From NCBI GenBank assembly GCA_002420145.1, contig DIHL01000027.1:1-59882 (forward strand): a stretch of 59,882 bases of DNA, read 5' to 3'. Both the position numbers and the translations under genes were made by a program. Under the pieces are notes generated by a model, which did not search any database, was not told the origin of the DNA, and saw nothing but the letters and a program-made list of their open reading frames with translations. The stretch is from Bacteroidetes bacterium UBA5697. GTDB lineage: Bacteria > Bacteroidota > Bacteroidia > B-17B0 > Aurantibacillaceae. Of the stretch, positions 34,543-44,368 are shown one piece after another. Each line of letters starts with the position of its first letter. Within the stretch, counting starts at the first letter, position 1.

Positions 34543-34950
34543 ATGAAAATCCTTTGTTTCATATCACTTCTTCTTCTTTCCTACTCTTCTTTTGCCCAAT
34601 ATTCCATAAAAGTAAAAAGAGAAGACAATCGTTTTCTCTTTTTTCAGTTAGGCCAAAAATCAGATACTATTATTAAAAATAAAAGTGATTTATTTTTAAT
34701 TAAATTACCTGATAGTTTAAAATCTAATATTCAGATATTTCTGAATAATGCTCAATTTATAAAAACGGATAAAGATTCTATTTATCTGTTAAAACCAATT
34801 GCTGGTATGAAATATTCGCACTCAAAACCAGATAGTGTATTTAATACCTTACCAGAAGGACATTGCAATCCTTCCAAAACAATATCCATTGAGTTTTTAA
34901 ATACTAAAACTCAAAAATATTTCTTGAAGAATAATTTTATTGTCAAGTAA
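34543..34950 (+). CDS. Small secreted protein of unknown function
   Basis: A 135-residue protein with a clear signal peptide (1-18, SSFAQ). The mature part of about 117 residues is polar and probably beta-rich, with a single Cys in EGHCNPSKT. No family is recognised. It lies between the 2-hydroxyacid dehydrogenase and the peptide transporter, and its start directly follows an interspersed repeat. A signal peptide in frame with a complete ORF supports a real gene. Confidence 0.65.
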   Translation: MKILCFISLLLLSYSSFAQYSIKVKREDNRFLFFQLGQKSDTIIKNKSDLFLIKLPDSLKSNIQIFLNNAQFIKTDKDSIYLLKPIAGMKYSHSKPDSVFNTLPEGHCNPSKTISIEFLNTKTQKYFLKNNFIVK

Positions 34951-34986
34951 AAGCTTTTCTATTATATTTATACAAAAACATTTTTT

Positions 34987-36624
34987 ATGTCATCAACCTC
35001 TAAGCATCCTAAAGGACTATTATTTTTAGCATTTACCGAATTTTGGGAAAGATTTGGCTACTACTTAATGATTGGTATTTTCTTTTTATACATGACTACC
35101 GACATGAAAGAAGGTGGTTTTGGATGGGAAAATGCGAAAGCGGCTGATGTTTTTGGAACTTTTATTGCCTGTGTGTATTTAACACCTTTTATTGGTGGCT
35201 TACTCGCCGACATGAAATTTGGTTACCGTTTTTCTATCACACTCGGTGGAATTTTAATGGGAATTGGCTATTGCTTGTTATCTATCAGAGAAGAATGGGC
35301 CTTTTTTACATCATTAGGAATTATGATTGTTGGAAATGGATTTTTTAAACCAAATATTTCTACCCTACTTGGCAATTTATATAATGATCCTAAATACAAA
35401 GACAATAAAGACACTGGTTATAACTTATTTTACATGAGTATTAACATCGGTGCGTTCTTTTGCAATTTTATTGCGGCATTTATGCGTATTAAATATGGTT
35501 GGGACTGGGCTTTTATTGCTGCTGGTATCGGTATGTTTATTGGCGTGATTACATTTTGGATTGGGATGCCTCACTACAAACATGTGGATGTGAGAAAAGA
35601 ACCAAAACCAGAAGACAAACCTGTAATTATGCGTTTCTTAAAAGTGTTGGGTGTTGCTTTAGGATTTGGTGCATTAGGTTGGTTTATTCCAGATACTGTT
35701 TTTGGAAGCGACAGTACTGATGGATTTTTATTTGCCTGTATTCCTGTTATTTATTTTTATTCTACAATTTACAAAAGCTGTAATGAAGAAGAGAAAAAAT
35801 CAGTGGGAACCATGTACACTATTTTTGGAATCGTGATTATTTTTTGGGCTATCTTTAAATTAAACGGAACAGCCTTAACAACATACGCTAATTCTTATAC
35901 AGATAGAGAAATGCCAACTGAGTGGGTGGCAACAACTAAATACTTATATCAATGTGACAATTCGGTTGTAGCAAAAAATGATACTGTATTTCAATTAGAC
36001 GAACAATTTCGCAAAATAAAAGATGTCAATGGTAATCCTGTTAAGTGTATTGATTATCCTCCATACTTTAAAAATCTAGCGCCCGAAAAATATCCTGAAC
36101 CTGGAAAAGAATTGAATTTAATCCCTACAGAATTATTTCAGTCAATTAATCCGTTCTTTGTTATTTTCTTAACCCCTTTAATTGTAATGTTTTTTGGATT
36201 TTTAAGAAAACGAAAAAAAGAGCCAACTACGGCTACCAAAATATCTTATGGCTTATTAATTAGTGCTTTATCTACTTTAGTAATGGTAGCCGCTGTTTAT
36301 TATACTAACAATGGAAACACAAAAGCTAGCGCTTGGTGGTTAATAGGTTGTTATGGCGTCATCACTATTGGCGAATTATGTTTGAGTCCAATGGGATTAT
36401 CGATGGTTTCTAAATTGTCACCTGTTCGTTACACTGCCTTAATGATGGGTGGATGGAGTTTAGCCACTTCTATTGGAAATAAATTAAGCGGAGTATTAGC
36501 TAAAAACTGGGATAAATTTGATGACAAAGCAAATTTCTTTTGGGTAAACTTTGCTTTACTAATGGTAGCATTTATTGTAATGATGTTATTGTTAAAACGC
36601 TTAAATAAAGTATTTCATCAATAA
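34987..36624 (+). CDS. POT family proton-dependent oligopeptide transporter
   Basis: A 545-residue major-facilitator permease of the PTR2/POT type with 12 to 14 helices. The family's proton-coupling motif E-x-x-E-R-F-x-Y-Y is present as EFWERFGYY near residue 14, and the signature NLFYMSINIGAFFCNFIAAF near 142. A hydrophilic insertion of about 90 residues (near 300-390) lies between late helices. It imports di- and tripeptides with protons. The convergent gene overlaps it by 7 bases at the stop codons. Confidence 0.92.
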   Translation: MSSTSKHPKGLLFLAFTEFWERFGYYLMIGIFFLYMTTDMKEGGFGWENAKAADVFGTFIACVYLTPFIGGLLADMKFGYRFSITLGGILMGIGYCLLSIREEWAFFTSLGIMIVGNGFFKPNISTLLGNLYNDPKYKDNKDTGYNLFYMSINIGAFFCNFIAAFMRIKYGWDWAFIAAGIGMFIGVITFWIGMPHYKHVDVRKEPKPEDKPVIMRFLKVLGVALGFGALGWFIPDTVFGSDSTDGFLFACIPVIYFYSTIYKSCNEEEKKSVGTMYTIFGIVIIFWAIFKLNGTALTTYANSYTDREMPTEWVATTKYLYQCDNSVVAKNDTVFQLDEQFRKIKDVNGNPVKCIDYPPYFKNLAPEKYPEPGKELNLIPTELFQSINPFFVIFLTPLIVMFFGFLRKRKKEPTTATKISYGLLISALSTLVMVAAVYYTNNGNTKASAWWLIGCYGVITIGELCLSPMGLSMVSKLSPVRYTALMMGGWSLATSIGNKLSGVLAKNWDKFDDKANFFWVNFALLMVAFIVMMLLLKRLNKVFHQ

Positions 36625-38087
36625 TTCCAAATAATATAATTTCTTAAATAATTACTTCTCCAAGATTGATTGGCAGATGCGTTTAAGGATTCTAAGATAG
36701 GTTTGTTATCTGTATTTATCGTTTCTAAATCTGTATACATAATTGGGTACAACTCATTATGTAATGTTACGTCCATTGGCTTTTGAGAGGCAATAATTAA
36801 TAAATTACGATAATCTTCGTCTTCGCTAAATGTGCAAATTTTTGTATCAAAGCCCGCTTTTTTTAACGTAGCTAATAAGCACTGAGTGCCTAAGCCTTTT
36901 TTATCTTTTAAATAACCATGCGTGTTAATTAGAACAATACCATTGGTATCGAGCATACTTTTTAATTTTACTAAGCTTTCTTTGGTGATTACATGCGAAG
37001 GTTGTTCCTCTGCTTTAAACACATCAAATAAAATAACATGATATGTTTCTTTAGAATTATTGATATAATAACGCGCATCAGCACAAACTGTTTTCACCTT
37101 ATCACTTAAAAAGAAAAAACGTTTCGATATTTCTATAATTCTCTCATCAAACTCAACCGCCGTTACATCATACGAATGTTCATGTAACATATTAGCCACT
37201 ACTCCACCACCAAGTCCTAATATTAAGGCTTTGCCTTTAGGAAAATACAATACATTTTTCTCAACCAAACGCACGTACTCAGAAACAGATTCTTTAGTTT
37301 CTAAATTCATTTCTGTTTGAATGGTATTATTAATCAATAATTCTCTAACGATAATCGATGAATTATTATAAGTTGGTTCATCTCTTATTTCTAATTTCCC
37401 TAAAATGCCTTCCGATTTATAAACTGTAAATCGATTAGCTTTAGATTTAGAAAATCCATATAAGGCTAATGAAATAACAAATAAAAGAATGAGTCCGTTT
37501 ATGTTACTTTTTTTTTTAAGGATTAAAAACAAACAAACTAATGATAAAGCAATAGCAAATCCAATTAAACTCAATTGAACTCCAATATTTGGTATCAGAT
37601 AAAAACCACATAAAAACGTTGCTAAAATCCCTCCTACAGTTGAAATGGCATAAACTCTACCACTATTTTCGCCGCTATTATTAACATCATGCGTTAGTAT
37701 AGAAATAATTAAGGGGGATGTTGCCCCCATGCACATCATAGTTGGAAACAATAAAAAGAAAACACTAATAATTACGGCTGGAATTAAAGATAAACTTGCC
37801 GCTAATATTAAAAATAAAGAAGTTAAAAATGGCATCATGCATAAGCTACACACTGCTGCTATTAAAACAAAAAGTAACGTTTGTTCTTTATTGGATCTCA
37901 AACTTAATTTACCACCAATAAAATAGCCACTTGCCAAACCACCTAACGTAATGGCCATGACAGAGCTCCAAACGTATAAGCTACTGCCAAAAAAAGGAGC
38001 CAATAATTTAGCCCCACAAATTTCGGCGGCCATCACAGAAGCTCCTTCTACAAAAGAAATAGTGTATAATTTATTTTTATTTAGCAT
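36618..38087 (-). CDS. Membrane-fused spermidine synthase-like protein
   Basis: A 489-residue fusion. Residues 5-215 form about seven to eight membrane helices (VEGASVMAAEICGAKLLAP at the start, typical of fused MFS/spermidine synthases). Residues 225-489 form a Rossmann domain with the SAM-type loop ALILGLGGGVVANMLHEHSY, the acidic VEFDERIIEISK and a DVFKAEEQPSHVIT loop. True spermidine synthases use decarboxylated SAM and putrescine; the usual putrescine-site acidic residues are not clearly kept, so the reaction is uncertain. It is the last gene of a minus-strand run, 3 bases after an unknown gene. Confidence 0.82.
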   Translation of the reverse strand: MLNKNKLYTISFVEGASVMAAEICGAKLLAPFFGSSLYVWSSVMAITLGGLASGYFIGGKLSLRSNKEQTLLFVLIAAVCSLCMMPFLTSLFLILAASLSLIPAVIISVFFLLFPTMMCMGATSPLIISILTHDVNNSGENSGRVYAISTVGGILATFLCGFYLIPNIGVQLSLIGFAIALSLVCLFLILKKKSNINGLILLFVISLALYGFSKSKANRFTVYKSEGILGKLEIRDEPTYNNSSIIVRELLINNTIQTEMNLETKESVSEYVRLVEKNVLYFPKGKALILGLGGGVVANMLHEHSYDVTAVEFDERIIEISKRFFFLSDKVKTVCADARYYINNSKETYHVILFDVFKAEEQPSHVITKESLVKLKSMLDTNGIVLINTHGYLKDKKGLGTQCLLATLKKAGFDTKICTFSEDEDYRNLLIIASQKPMDVTLHNELYPIMYTDLETINTDNKPILESLNASANQSWRSNYLRNYIIWNY

Positions 38088-38090
38088 GTA

Positions 38091-38801
38091 CTAGATATAC
38101 ATATTATTATCTTCATCATATGCTGCACTTGTACCATATCCTAAACGTTTACCTGTTCTCAGATTGATACTACTTACTTTTTCTTGAATTTCATTAACCG
38201 AAACTTCTCTCACTTGTTCAATAGGAGGCGTAAATAAATCAAAAGTAATCGCGTAAATAATTAAATCATTAATAATTTCTTGAAGCTCCTCTTTATTTAA
38301 TGGTTCTGTGGAAAAAGAAGAATACTTCACTCCTATTGGACCTTTAGCTTCAATAAAGAATTTCATTTCTCTATTAATAAAAATCCTACATACTAAATAT
38401 CCCAAATCATTTAATCTGTTAAATTTAAATGAATCAGCCAAGAAATTATACACGTTGATAATACCACAATATGAATTGTATTCATTTTGTTTCACATAAC
38501 CTGTTCTAAACATCGCATGAGACTTCTCAAACTCAAACACATTGGTATGCATAAAAAATTCGAGCATATCGCCAGCAACCTTCAATTGAGTAGCATAATT
38601 ATTTGTCTCCAATGCCGAAACAACAATTCGTTTATCAATCGCTTGAGTTTCTTTATTTAAATCACGTGCTATTTCATCTACACATACTTTTACCAAATCA
38701 AAAGCAGCAGAAGTGTTTCTAAACACATCTTGTTTCATTACCGACTTTTCTTTTAATAATTTTAAAATATGCTCTTTTTGATTATTTATTGTATCACTCA
38801 T
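38091..38801 (-). CDS. Conserved-looking cytoplasmic protein of unknown function
   Basis: A 236-residue protein with no signal peptide or membrane segment. The first 70 residues are helical (HILKLLKEKSVMKQDVFRN, CVDEIARDLNKETQ), the middle is mixed alpha/beta with two cysteines in NSYCGIIN and YLVCRIFIN, and the end is Tyr- and Asp-rich (GYGTSAAYDEDNNMYI). I do not recognise a family. It is tightly packed between the GH3-beta-lactamase gene (39 bases) and the spermidine-synthase-like gene (3 bases), so it is translated from a shared transcript. Confidence 0.7.
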   Translation of the reverse strand: MSDTINNQKEHILKLLKEKSVMKQDVFRNTSAAFDLVKVCVDEIARDLNKETQAIDKRIVVSALETNNYATQLKVAGDMLEFFMHTNVFEFEKSHAMFRTGYVKQNEYNSYCGIINVYNFLADSFKFNRLNDLGYLVCRIFINREMKFFIEAKGPIGVKYSSFSTEPLNKEELQEIINDLIIYAITFDLFTPPIEQVREVSVNEIQEKVSSINLRTGKRLGYGTSAAYDEDNNMYI

Positions 38802-38840
38802 TTCAATTGGTATAATAAAATAAAAGTAAGAATTAAAAAC

Positions 38841-41798
38841 TTAATTTAAAAGCATGGCATTTGGCTTTGCGGCTTCATATAAGATTTTATGAATTTTGCC
38901 TCTAATCCCTAATTTCGCTAATTTATTTTCGTCGGCACTAGGATAAACTCTATTAGATAAAAACACAAATATCAAATCATTTTCTGGGTCTGCCCAAGCA
39001 AAAGTACCAGTAAAACCGCTATGTCCAAAACTTTTCAAACTGCACTCTTTAGTTACAGGGCTATCCTTTTTTTCATCCGGTTCTGGTTTGTCAAAACATA
39101 AACCTCTACGGTTATCTGAAAAATGAGAACTTGTATATTGTCTAATAACAGCGCTATCTAATACTTGCTGCCCCGCATAATTACCTTTATTTAAAAGCAT
39201 TTGCATAATAATTGCCACGTCATTTGCATTACCAAATAAACCAGCATGTCCTGCAACACCTCCCATTAAAGCGGCTCCTTGATCATGCACGTAACCTCGC
39301 ACTAATTGTTTTCTAAATTTTAAATCATTTTCGGTAGGTGCAATTTGCTCAGCAGGATATTTACCAAGTGGCAAATAAGTTAATCCTAAATTTAATGGCT
39401 TGTAAAACTGTGACTGTACGAAATTATTTAAAGAGGTCTTCGTTAATTTTTCGATTAATATTTTAGAAAAATAATAGCCTATATCACTATATACATATTT
39501 ACAAGTCTCTTCCATCTTACAACTCATAATTTGATGATAAATAGAGTCGTTAAAATCTTTTACGACATACAACCCCTTTGCTACTTGAACAGGAAATTGT
39601 TCTGAATATTCATCACTGTAATAACCCGTTTTATAGCCATTTTTTTTGTCCACTGTTTTTTGCCAAAATGGTAACCAAGCTGGCAAGCCAGATTGATGAG
39701 TTAACATGTCTTTATAATGAATCGCAGATTTATTGGTGCCTGCCAATTCAGGAAAATAATAATCTAAATGTTGTTCGTAATCAAATTGTTTTTGCTCACT
39801 CAGTTTCATTAATGCCAAGGAAGACGATAAAATTTTAGTTAATGATGCTAAATCATAAATGGTGTTATCATTTACTTTTTCGGCATACACATCATAAGCT
39901 TGCTTCCCAAAATTCTTTTGATAAAATACTTTTCCATCTTTAATGGCAACTATTTGGCAACCAGGATAAGCATTTTCTTTTATTCCTAATTGAGCAATGG
40001 AATCTATTTGATGTAATTTAGAACTATTAATTCCTATTTGCTCTGGAGCAATGTATTGAACTCTAATTTTTTTTTTTATTTCTAATCCTGTTCCAGCCAC
40101 AAATAATTTAGTTGACACTGGCAATGTTCCATTTACTTCAATAGCTCCCATAATGGCATCAGCGGCTGCTTTTTGACTAAATTGACTGTACTCATAAACA
40201 TTTAAGATAGTTTTAGCCTGATTCAAATTTTCCAACTTATTCATTAAATAAGGATTAGAATACAAACAAGCAATGGTATTTTTTTGAGAACATATTTTTG
40301 AAATCAACTCAAAACTACCTGCGCTACAACCAAAATCTTTTTCGGGTTTGTAGGATGTTTTATTGACTTGTAAAATAACCCAATTATAATTTTTCAATTT
40401 CGCAAATAAGGTATCTCTTTCTTTTTTACTGGCATCATGATCAATACCCAAATGTGTAATTTTAGAATACTTATTAATGGTCGTTGAAAACAGATTTTCT
40501 TTAGAATCACCTATTGATACTTCAATAATTCTCATTGTATCTAAACGTTGTAAAGGCAATAAAGCATTATCATTTTTTAAAAGAGTGACTGATGCTTCTG
40601 CTAATTTTGTATTCATAACAAAAGATTCTTTTGTATTTAAATCTTCATATAAATTTTTAGGGCTCACATATTGTTTATGATTTAAGCCACACCAAAATTT
40701 CGCTTTCAATATTTTTTTGCAACGGACATCTATTTCTTCTTGAGTAATTTGACCTTTACTAACAGCTAATTTAATTTGCTCCATCGCCTTAGGAACATTT
40801 TCGGCAAATAACAATACATCATTACCTGCTAATAAAGCCTTTACATCAACCATTCCTGGATCATAAAAACTAGCAACGCCTTTCATGTTTAAAGCATCTG
40901 TAAAAATTAAACCCTGAAAGCCTAATTGTTTTTTTAATAAATCTTGAACGATATATGGAGATAAAGTTGATGCTGTGTTTTTTGTAGTATCATAACATGG
41001 TACAAATAAATGAGCCACCATAATACTTGATAAACCTTGATCGAACAATTGTTTAAATGGATACAACTCTAAAGTATCCATTCGTTCTTTGCAAGCACTA
41101 ATAATGGGCAATGTTTTATGCGAATCACTATCTGTATCTCCATGTCCTGGAAAATGTTTTCCATTTGCCATTACCCCTTCAGCTTGTAATCCTTTCATGT
41201 ACATCACAGCTTTATTAGCCACATTATATTTATTCTCTCCAAAACTACGCATGCCAATGACTGGATTTAAAGGATTGTTATTGACATCTGCTACTGGTGC
41301 AAAATTCACATGAATCCCCATTCGCTTACATTCACGAGCTATTTGTTTTCCCATATAATAAATCAACGAATCATTTTTAATAGCCCCTAATGTCATTTGA
41401 CGAGGATATTTAGGTGTACTATCTAAACGCATGGCCAAGCCCCACTCGCCATCAATTGAAATCAATAAAGGAGTTTTAGCTTTACTTTGATAATAGTTAT
41501 TTAATTTTGCTTCGCGGTATGGACCACCTTGCATAAAAATTAATCCACCAATATTATATTTTTCTACCAACTCTCTAATCTCAGCAACATGCTTCATATC
41601 TTTGTTACTGTAAGCCGCCACCATAAATAGTTGCGCCAAACGCTGATCAGAGTTTAACGAATTAAAAACAGAATCGACCCAACGAGATTCTAATTGCAAA
41701 AATTCAGGTCCAGATTTAGGCTTTTGTGTTTTGGATACAAATGCCATCACTGCCAGTATTGAAAAGGCAAATAAAGCTTTAAAAAGAAATTTAATCAT
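38841..41798 (-). CDS. GH3 beta-N-acetylglucosaminidase fused to a class C beta-lactamase-like domain
   Basis: A 985-residue exported fusion. After a signal segment (1-24), residues 30-560 are a glycoside hydrolase family 3 protein with the NagZ-type loop GKHFPGHGDTDSDSHKTLP near residue 210, bearing the His/Asp catalytic dyad, and the nucleophile Asp in IFTDALNMKG near 295. Residues 590-980 are a serine hydrolase of the class C/penicillin-binding type: SLTK (S-x-x-K) in DLASLTKILSS near 650, a Y-S-D motif in YSDIGYYF near 765 and HSG in FGHSGFTGTF near 925. NagZ enzymes split GlcNAc from muropeptides, and the second domain may cut peptide or ester bonds, so a two-step wall-turnover enzyme is likely. 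NlpC/P60 is the next gene upstream. Confidence 0.88.
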   Translation of the reverse strand: MIKFLFKALFAFSILAVMAFVSKTQKPKSGPEFLQLESRWVDSVFNSLNSDQRLAQLFMVAAYSNKDMKHVAEIRELVEKYNIGGLIFMQGGPYREAKLNNYYQSKAKTPLLISIDGEWGLAMRLDSTPKYPRQMTLGAIKNDSLIYYMGKQIARECKRMGIHVNFAPVADVNNNPLNPVIGMRSFGENKYNVANKAVMYMKGLQAEGVMANGKHFPGHGDTDSDSHKTLPIISACKERMDTLELYPFKQLFDQGLSSIMVAHLFVPCYDTTKNTASTLSPYIVQDLLKKQLGFQGLIFTDALNMKGVASFYDPGMVDVKALLAGNDVLLFAENVPKAMEQIKLAVSKGQITQEEIDVRCKKILKAKFWCGLNHKQYVSPKNLYEDLNTKESFVMNTKLAEASVTLLKNDNALLPLQRLDTMRIIEVSIGDSKENLFSTTINKYSKITHLGIDHDASKKERDTLFAKLKNYNWVILQVNKTSYKPEKDFGCSAGSFELISKICSQKNTIACLYSNPYLMNKLENLNQAKTILNVYEYSQFSQKAAADAIMGAIEVNGTLPVSTKLFVAGTGLEIKKKIRVQYIAPEQIGINSSKLHQIDSIAQLGIKENAYPGCQIVAIKDGKVFYQKNFGKQAYDVYAEKVNDNTIYDLASLTKILSSSLALMKLSEQKQFDYEQHLDYYFPELAGTNKSAIHYKDMLTHQSGLPAWLPFWQKTVDKKNGYKTGYYSDEYSEQFPVQVAKGLYVVKDFNDSIYHQIMSCKMEETCKYVYSDIGYYFSKILIEKLTKTSLNNFVQSQFYKPLNLGLTYLPLGKYPAEQIAPTENDLKFRKQLVRGYVHDQGAALMGGVAGHAGLFGNANDVAIIMQMLLNKGNYAGQQVLDSAVIRQYTSSHFSDNRRGLCFDKPEPDEKKDSPVTKECSLKSFGHSGFTGTFAWADPENDLIFVFLSNRVYPSADENKLAKLGIRGKIHKILYEAAKPNAMLLN

Positions 41799-41893
41799 GT
41801 TGTTAAGTTACTATGATTAGCTTCTTTTAAATTTAAGAAAATGGATTGTTTTTAACAGATAGGTTTTGATAGTATAGCGTTAAATATTGCTAA

Positions 41894-42424
41894 TTACTTT
41901 ACTCTTCCCGAACTCACGTACGTTTGTTTAAAATAAGGTTCATTCATATCACTAATCATTACTCCTTTTTTTGTGGATGCATGAACAAACTTATGATTTT
42001 GAAGATAGACGCCAACGTGTGAAATGCTTTTGCCATTGGTTTTAAAGAAAACTAAATCGCCTTCGCGCAAATCTGATTCTTTAATTTTTTTTACTTCAGA
42101 TACTAAATCTTTGGTTGAACAAGCGATTGTTTTTTTGTAAACCACCGAATATAAAGTAGATGTTAAGCCTGAACAGTCTATCCCTCCTTTATTTTTTCCT
42201 CCGTATTTATATTTAACGCCGTACCAATCATTAATAAACTGATATAATTTCTCATTTTTAATGTCTGATTCAGAAACACCTAGTTTTTCAGCATACTTTT
42301 TTTTGATAGAACTGCATGTTTTACTGGAAGATTCGGAAGATTTGGTGGTTGATTGCTGGTGTTTACATGAGACCAAGTAAAAAAAACAAATACTAAATAA
42401 TGAATATTTTAAAGCAGTTCTCAC
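41894..42424 (-). CDS. NlpC/P60 cysteine peptidase lipoprotein
   Basis: A 176-residue lipoprotein (lipobox LVSC near residue 20) with a Ser/Lys-rich linker and a C40 peptidase domain (65-176). The catalytic Cys is in GGIDCSGLTSTLY, the His in ISHVGVYLQ and the third polar residue in KFVHASTKKG. NlpC/P60 enzymes cut D-Glu/diaminopimelate bonds in peptidoglycan stem peptides. It sits upstream of the GH3-beta-lactamase gene on the same strand, and the two could act together in wall turnover. Confidence 0.92.
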   Translation of the reverse strand: MRTALKYSLFSICFFYLVSCKHQQSTTKSSESSSKTCSSIKKKYAEKLGVSESDIKNEKLYQFINDWYGVKYKYGGKNKGGIDCSGLTSTLYSVVYKKTIACSTKDLVSEVKKIKESDLREGDLVFFKTNGKSISHVGVYLQNHKFVHASTKKGVMISDMNEPYFKQTYVSSGRVK

Positions 42425-42493
42425 TGAAGTAAAAATACCACGAAATGAAATTTAAAATAAACTACGCTGAAAATGTTTTATACAACACTTTGT

Positions 42494-43135
42494 TTAAAGC
42501 TGTTGAGGAACTTCGCTATAGTAATGCTTAGAAAACTTAGTAATCACTCTATAAGCAATATATGCAAAAATAGGAGCTGCTATGACATCATAGCTATAGT
42601 GCACATGCTGAACGACTACTCCAACCGAAACAGCGATAGCAGATAACAAAAACAAAGCTTTTAACACTTTATTATTGGCGAAAAAGAAAAACAAAAATAA
42701 AGTAGCAGCATGACCACTGAAAAATAAATCCTTTAAGTTTTCGCTTCCAGCATAAAACGTATTTGTTAAAAATGCATCACGTAAAGGAATAATAGCTATT
42801 GGAGGATCAAGAGGCACAAAAAATAACGTAATCACTCTTAATAAAGTTAATGAGCCATACATCTGCATTAAATGTAAAAAGCGGTATGGAGAAACAATAG
42901 AATAAATGATACCAACCAAAGCCGTTAAATAGGTGACGAAAAATATAAAATCTGAAACGTCACGAGGTTTAATGAAATTTAAAATAGGATCATAAAACGT
43001 ATGCCCCTGACGAGTTTCTATATATGCTAATAAAGATGCAAAACCAGTTAAAACGATGCTCACTAAAACTAAAGAAATAATAAATCTATTTCTAAAATGT
43101 TTATCTGCAAAAGCTATTTTCCAATTGTACAACAT
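42494..43135 (-). CDS. PAP2/sphingomyelin-synthase-like membrane protein
   Basis: A 213-residue integral membrane protein with about six helices. The catalytic His motifs of the PAP2 C-terminal/sphingomyelin synthase-like family are visible: FFSGHAATLFLF near residue 140 and VQHVHYSYDVIAAPIFAY near 178 (H-x3-D type). These proteins move phosphate or phospho-head groups between lipids. Direction and substrate cannot be assigned; Bacteroidota make sphingolipids, so a role there is possible. The neighbouring lipoprotein and NlpC genes share its strand. Confidence 0.78.
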   Translation of the reverse strand: MLYNWKIAFADKHFRNRFIISLVLVSIVLTGFASLLAYIETRQGHTFYDPILNFIKPRDVSDFIFFVTYLTALVGIIYSIVSPYRFLHLMQMYGSLTLLRVITLFFVPLDPPIAIIPLRDAFLTNTFYAGSENLKDLFFSGHAATLFLFFFFANNKVLKALFLLSAIAVSVGVVVQHVHYSYDVIAAPIFAYIAYRVITKFSKHYYSEVPQQL

Positions 43136-43220
43136 ACTGCAATATTACTAAAAAATTTAGCCTTAAAACTCTTAAAAAGATTTAAAAATCAAGGGGTTAT
43201 CAACAAAAACGGAATTTATT

Positions 43221-43712
43221 CTATTTTACAAAACTGCCACAACCTTTATAGGTTTTGCCTTTATAAAATACAACAACAGCTCTATCTTTTTTATCTCCGC
43301 TTCCTGCATCAATACAAGATTTATTGTCAATATTAATAACTACATTTTTATTTAAATCCTTTTCTCCTTGCACACCAAAGATAAAACCATCTTTATTGTC
43401 CAATCCCTCAAATTTTTGATTATCCATTATCAAACTATCTTTTCCGTACTCCACCAATAAACGTAATTTATCAGTATAAAATTCGGCGAACCAACCTGGT
43501 TCTATTCCACTAGCTTTAAATAACAATTTACTAGGTTCCGTCTCTTCATCCATCTCTGCTAATGCGTTTAAGGCGTCGACTTTGGATGTTGAAATTTCAA
43601 CAGAAGCAAGAGTATCATCTCCTAATGTGATGTTTTTTTCGCCTGTAGAGTTCACTTGAGTACAAGCAATTAATGCAAATAATGCTGAGCTAAATAAAAT
43701 GTATTTCTTCAT
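43221..43712 (-). CDS. Lipoprotein of the COG3650-like type
   Basis: A 163-residue lipoprotein (lipobox ALIAC near residue 17). Residues 60-160 read LLFKASGIEPGWFAEFYTD, then CIDAGSGDKKDRAVVVFYKG and KTYKGCGSFVK. The E-P-G-W block and the late Cys pair (C-x-D and G-C-G) match uncharacterised lipoproteins that may fold as a small beta barrel. The two cysteines probably form a disulfide. Function unknown. It is divergent from marC. Confidence 0.75.
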   Translation of the reverse strand: MKKYILFSSALFALIACTQVNSTGEKNITLGDDTLASVEISTSKVDALNALAEMDEETEPSKLLFKASGIEPGWFAEFYTDKLRLLVEYGKDSLIMDNQKFEGLDNKDGFIFGVQGEKDLNKNVVINIDNKSCIDAGSGDKKDRAVVVFYKGKTYKGCGSFVK

Positions 43713-43792
43713 AGCATAAACTTACAATTTTTTTAAAAGCAGTCTCTTATAATTTCCTATTAATAATCTACCTTTGCCAAAAATAATGTTTT

Positions 43793-44365
43793 ATGAATTT
43801 ACAGTTTGATATTATTGAAATACTAAAAGTAACCATGGTTCTTTTTGCCGTTATTGATGTCATTGGCTCAATTCCGGTTATTATTAGCTTAAAACAAAAA
43901 ACTGGTGGCATTAATGCCTCAAAAGCTTCATTTGTATCTTTTGGTATTATGATTATATTTTTGTTTTTGGGTCAAACCATTTTAGATATTATTGGAATAT
44001 CTATTGGCGATTTTGCCATCGCTGGTTCTATCTTATTATTTATTGTAGCATTTGAAATGATTTTGGGTGTTCAAATAGCCAAAGACGCCATGCCTGCAAC
44101 GGCATCAGTGGTTCCATTAGCATTTCCTTTAATTGCGGGAACAGGAACTTTAACAACCCTTTTATCTATTAGAGCGGAGTATAATATTGTTTCTATCATT
44201 ACAGCGATTTTCTTAAATGTGATTATCGTTTATATTGTTCTTAGAAACCTTAATAAAATAGAAAAAGTACTAGGAGCTGGCGGAATTGCCATTATTAAAA
44301 AAGTATTTGGAATTATTTTGTTAGCCTTGGCAATTAAGTTATTTAGAAAATATACTGGATTATAA
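43793..44365 (+). CDS. MarC family integral membrane protein
   Basis: A 190-residue protein with six predicted helices, starting VTMVLFAVIDVIGSIPVIISL, with the family's PLAFPLIAGTGTLTTLL segment near residue 100. MarC (UPF0056) proteins have no established substrate; an earlier link to antibiotic resistance was not upheld. TACCTTTG at 43769-43776 is a good -7 box. A small phosphatase gene starts 3 bases after its stop codon, so the two are a translational unit. Confidence 0.9.
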   Translation: MNLQFDIIEILKVTMVLFAVIDVIGSIPVIISLKQKTGGINASKASFVSFGIMIIFLFLGQTILDIIGISIGDFAIAGSILLFIVAFEMILGVQIAKDAMPATASVVPLAFPLIAGTGTLTTLLSIRAEYNIVSIITAIFLNVIIVYIVLRNLNKIEKVLGAGGIAIIKKVFGIILLALAIKLFRKYTGL

Positions 44366-44368
44366 CTC

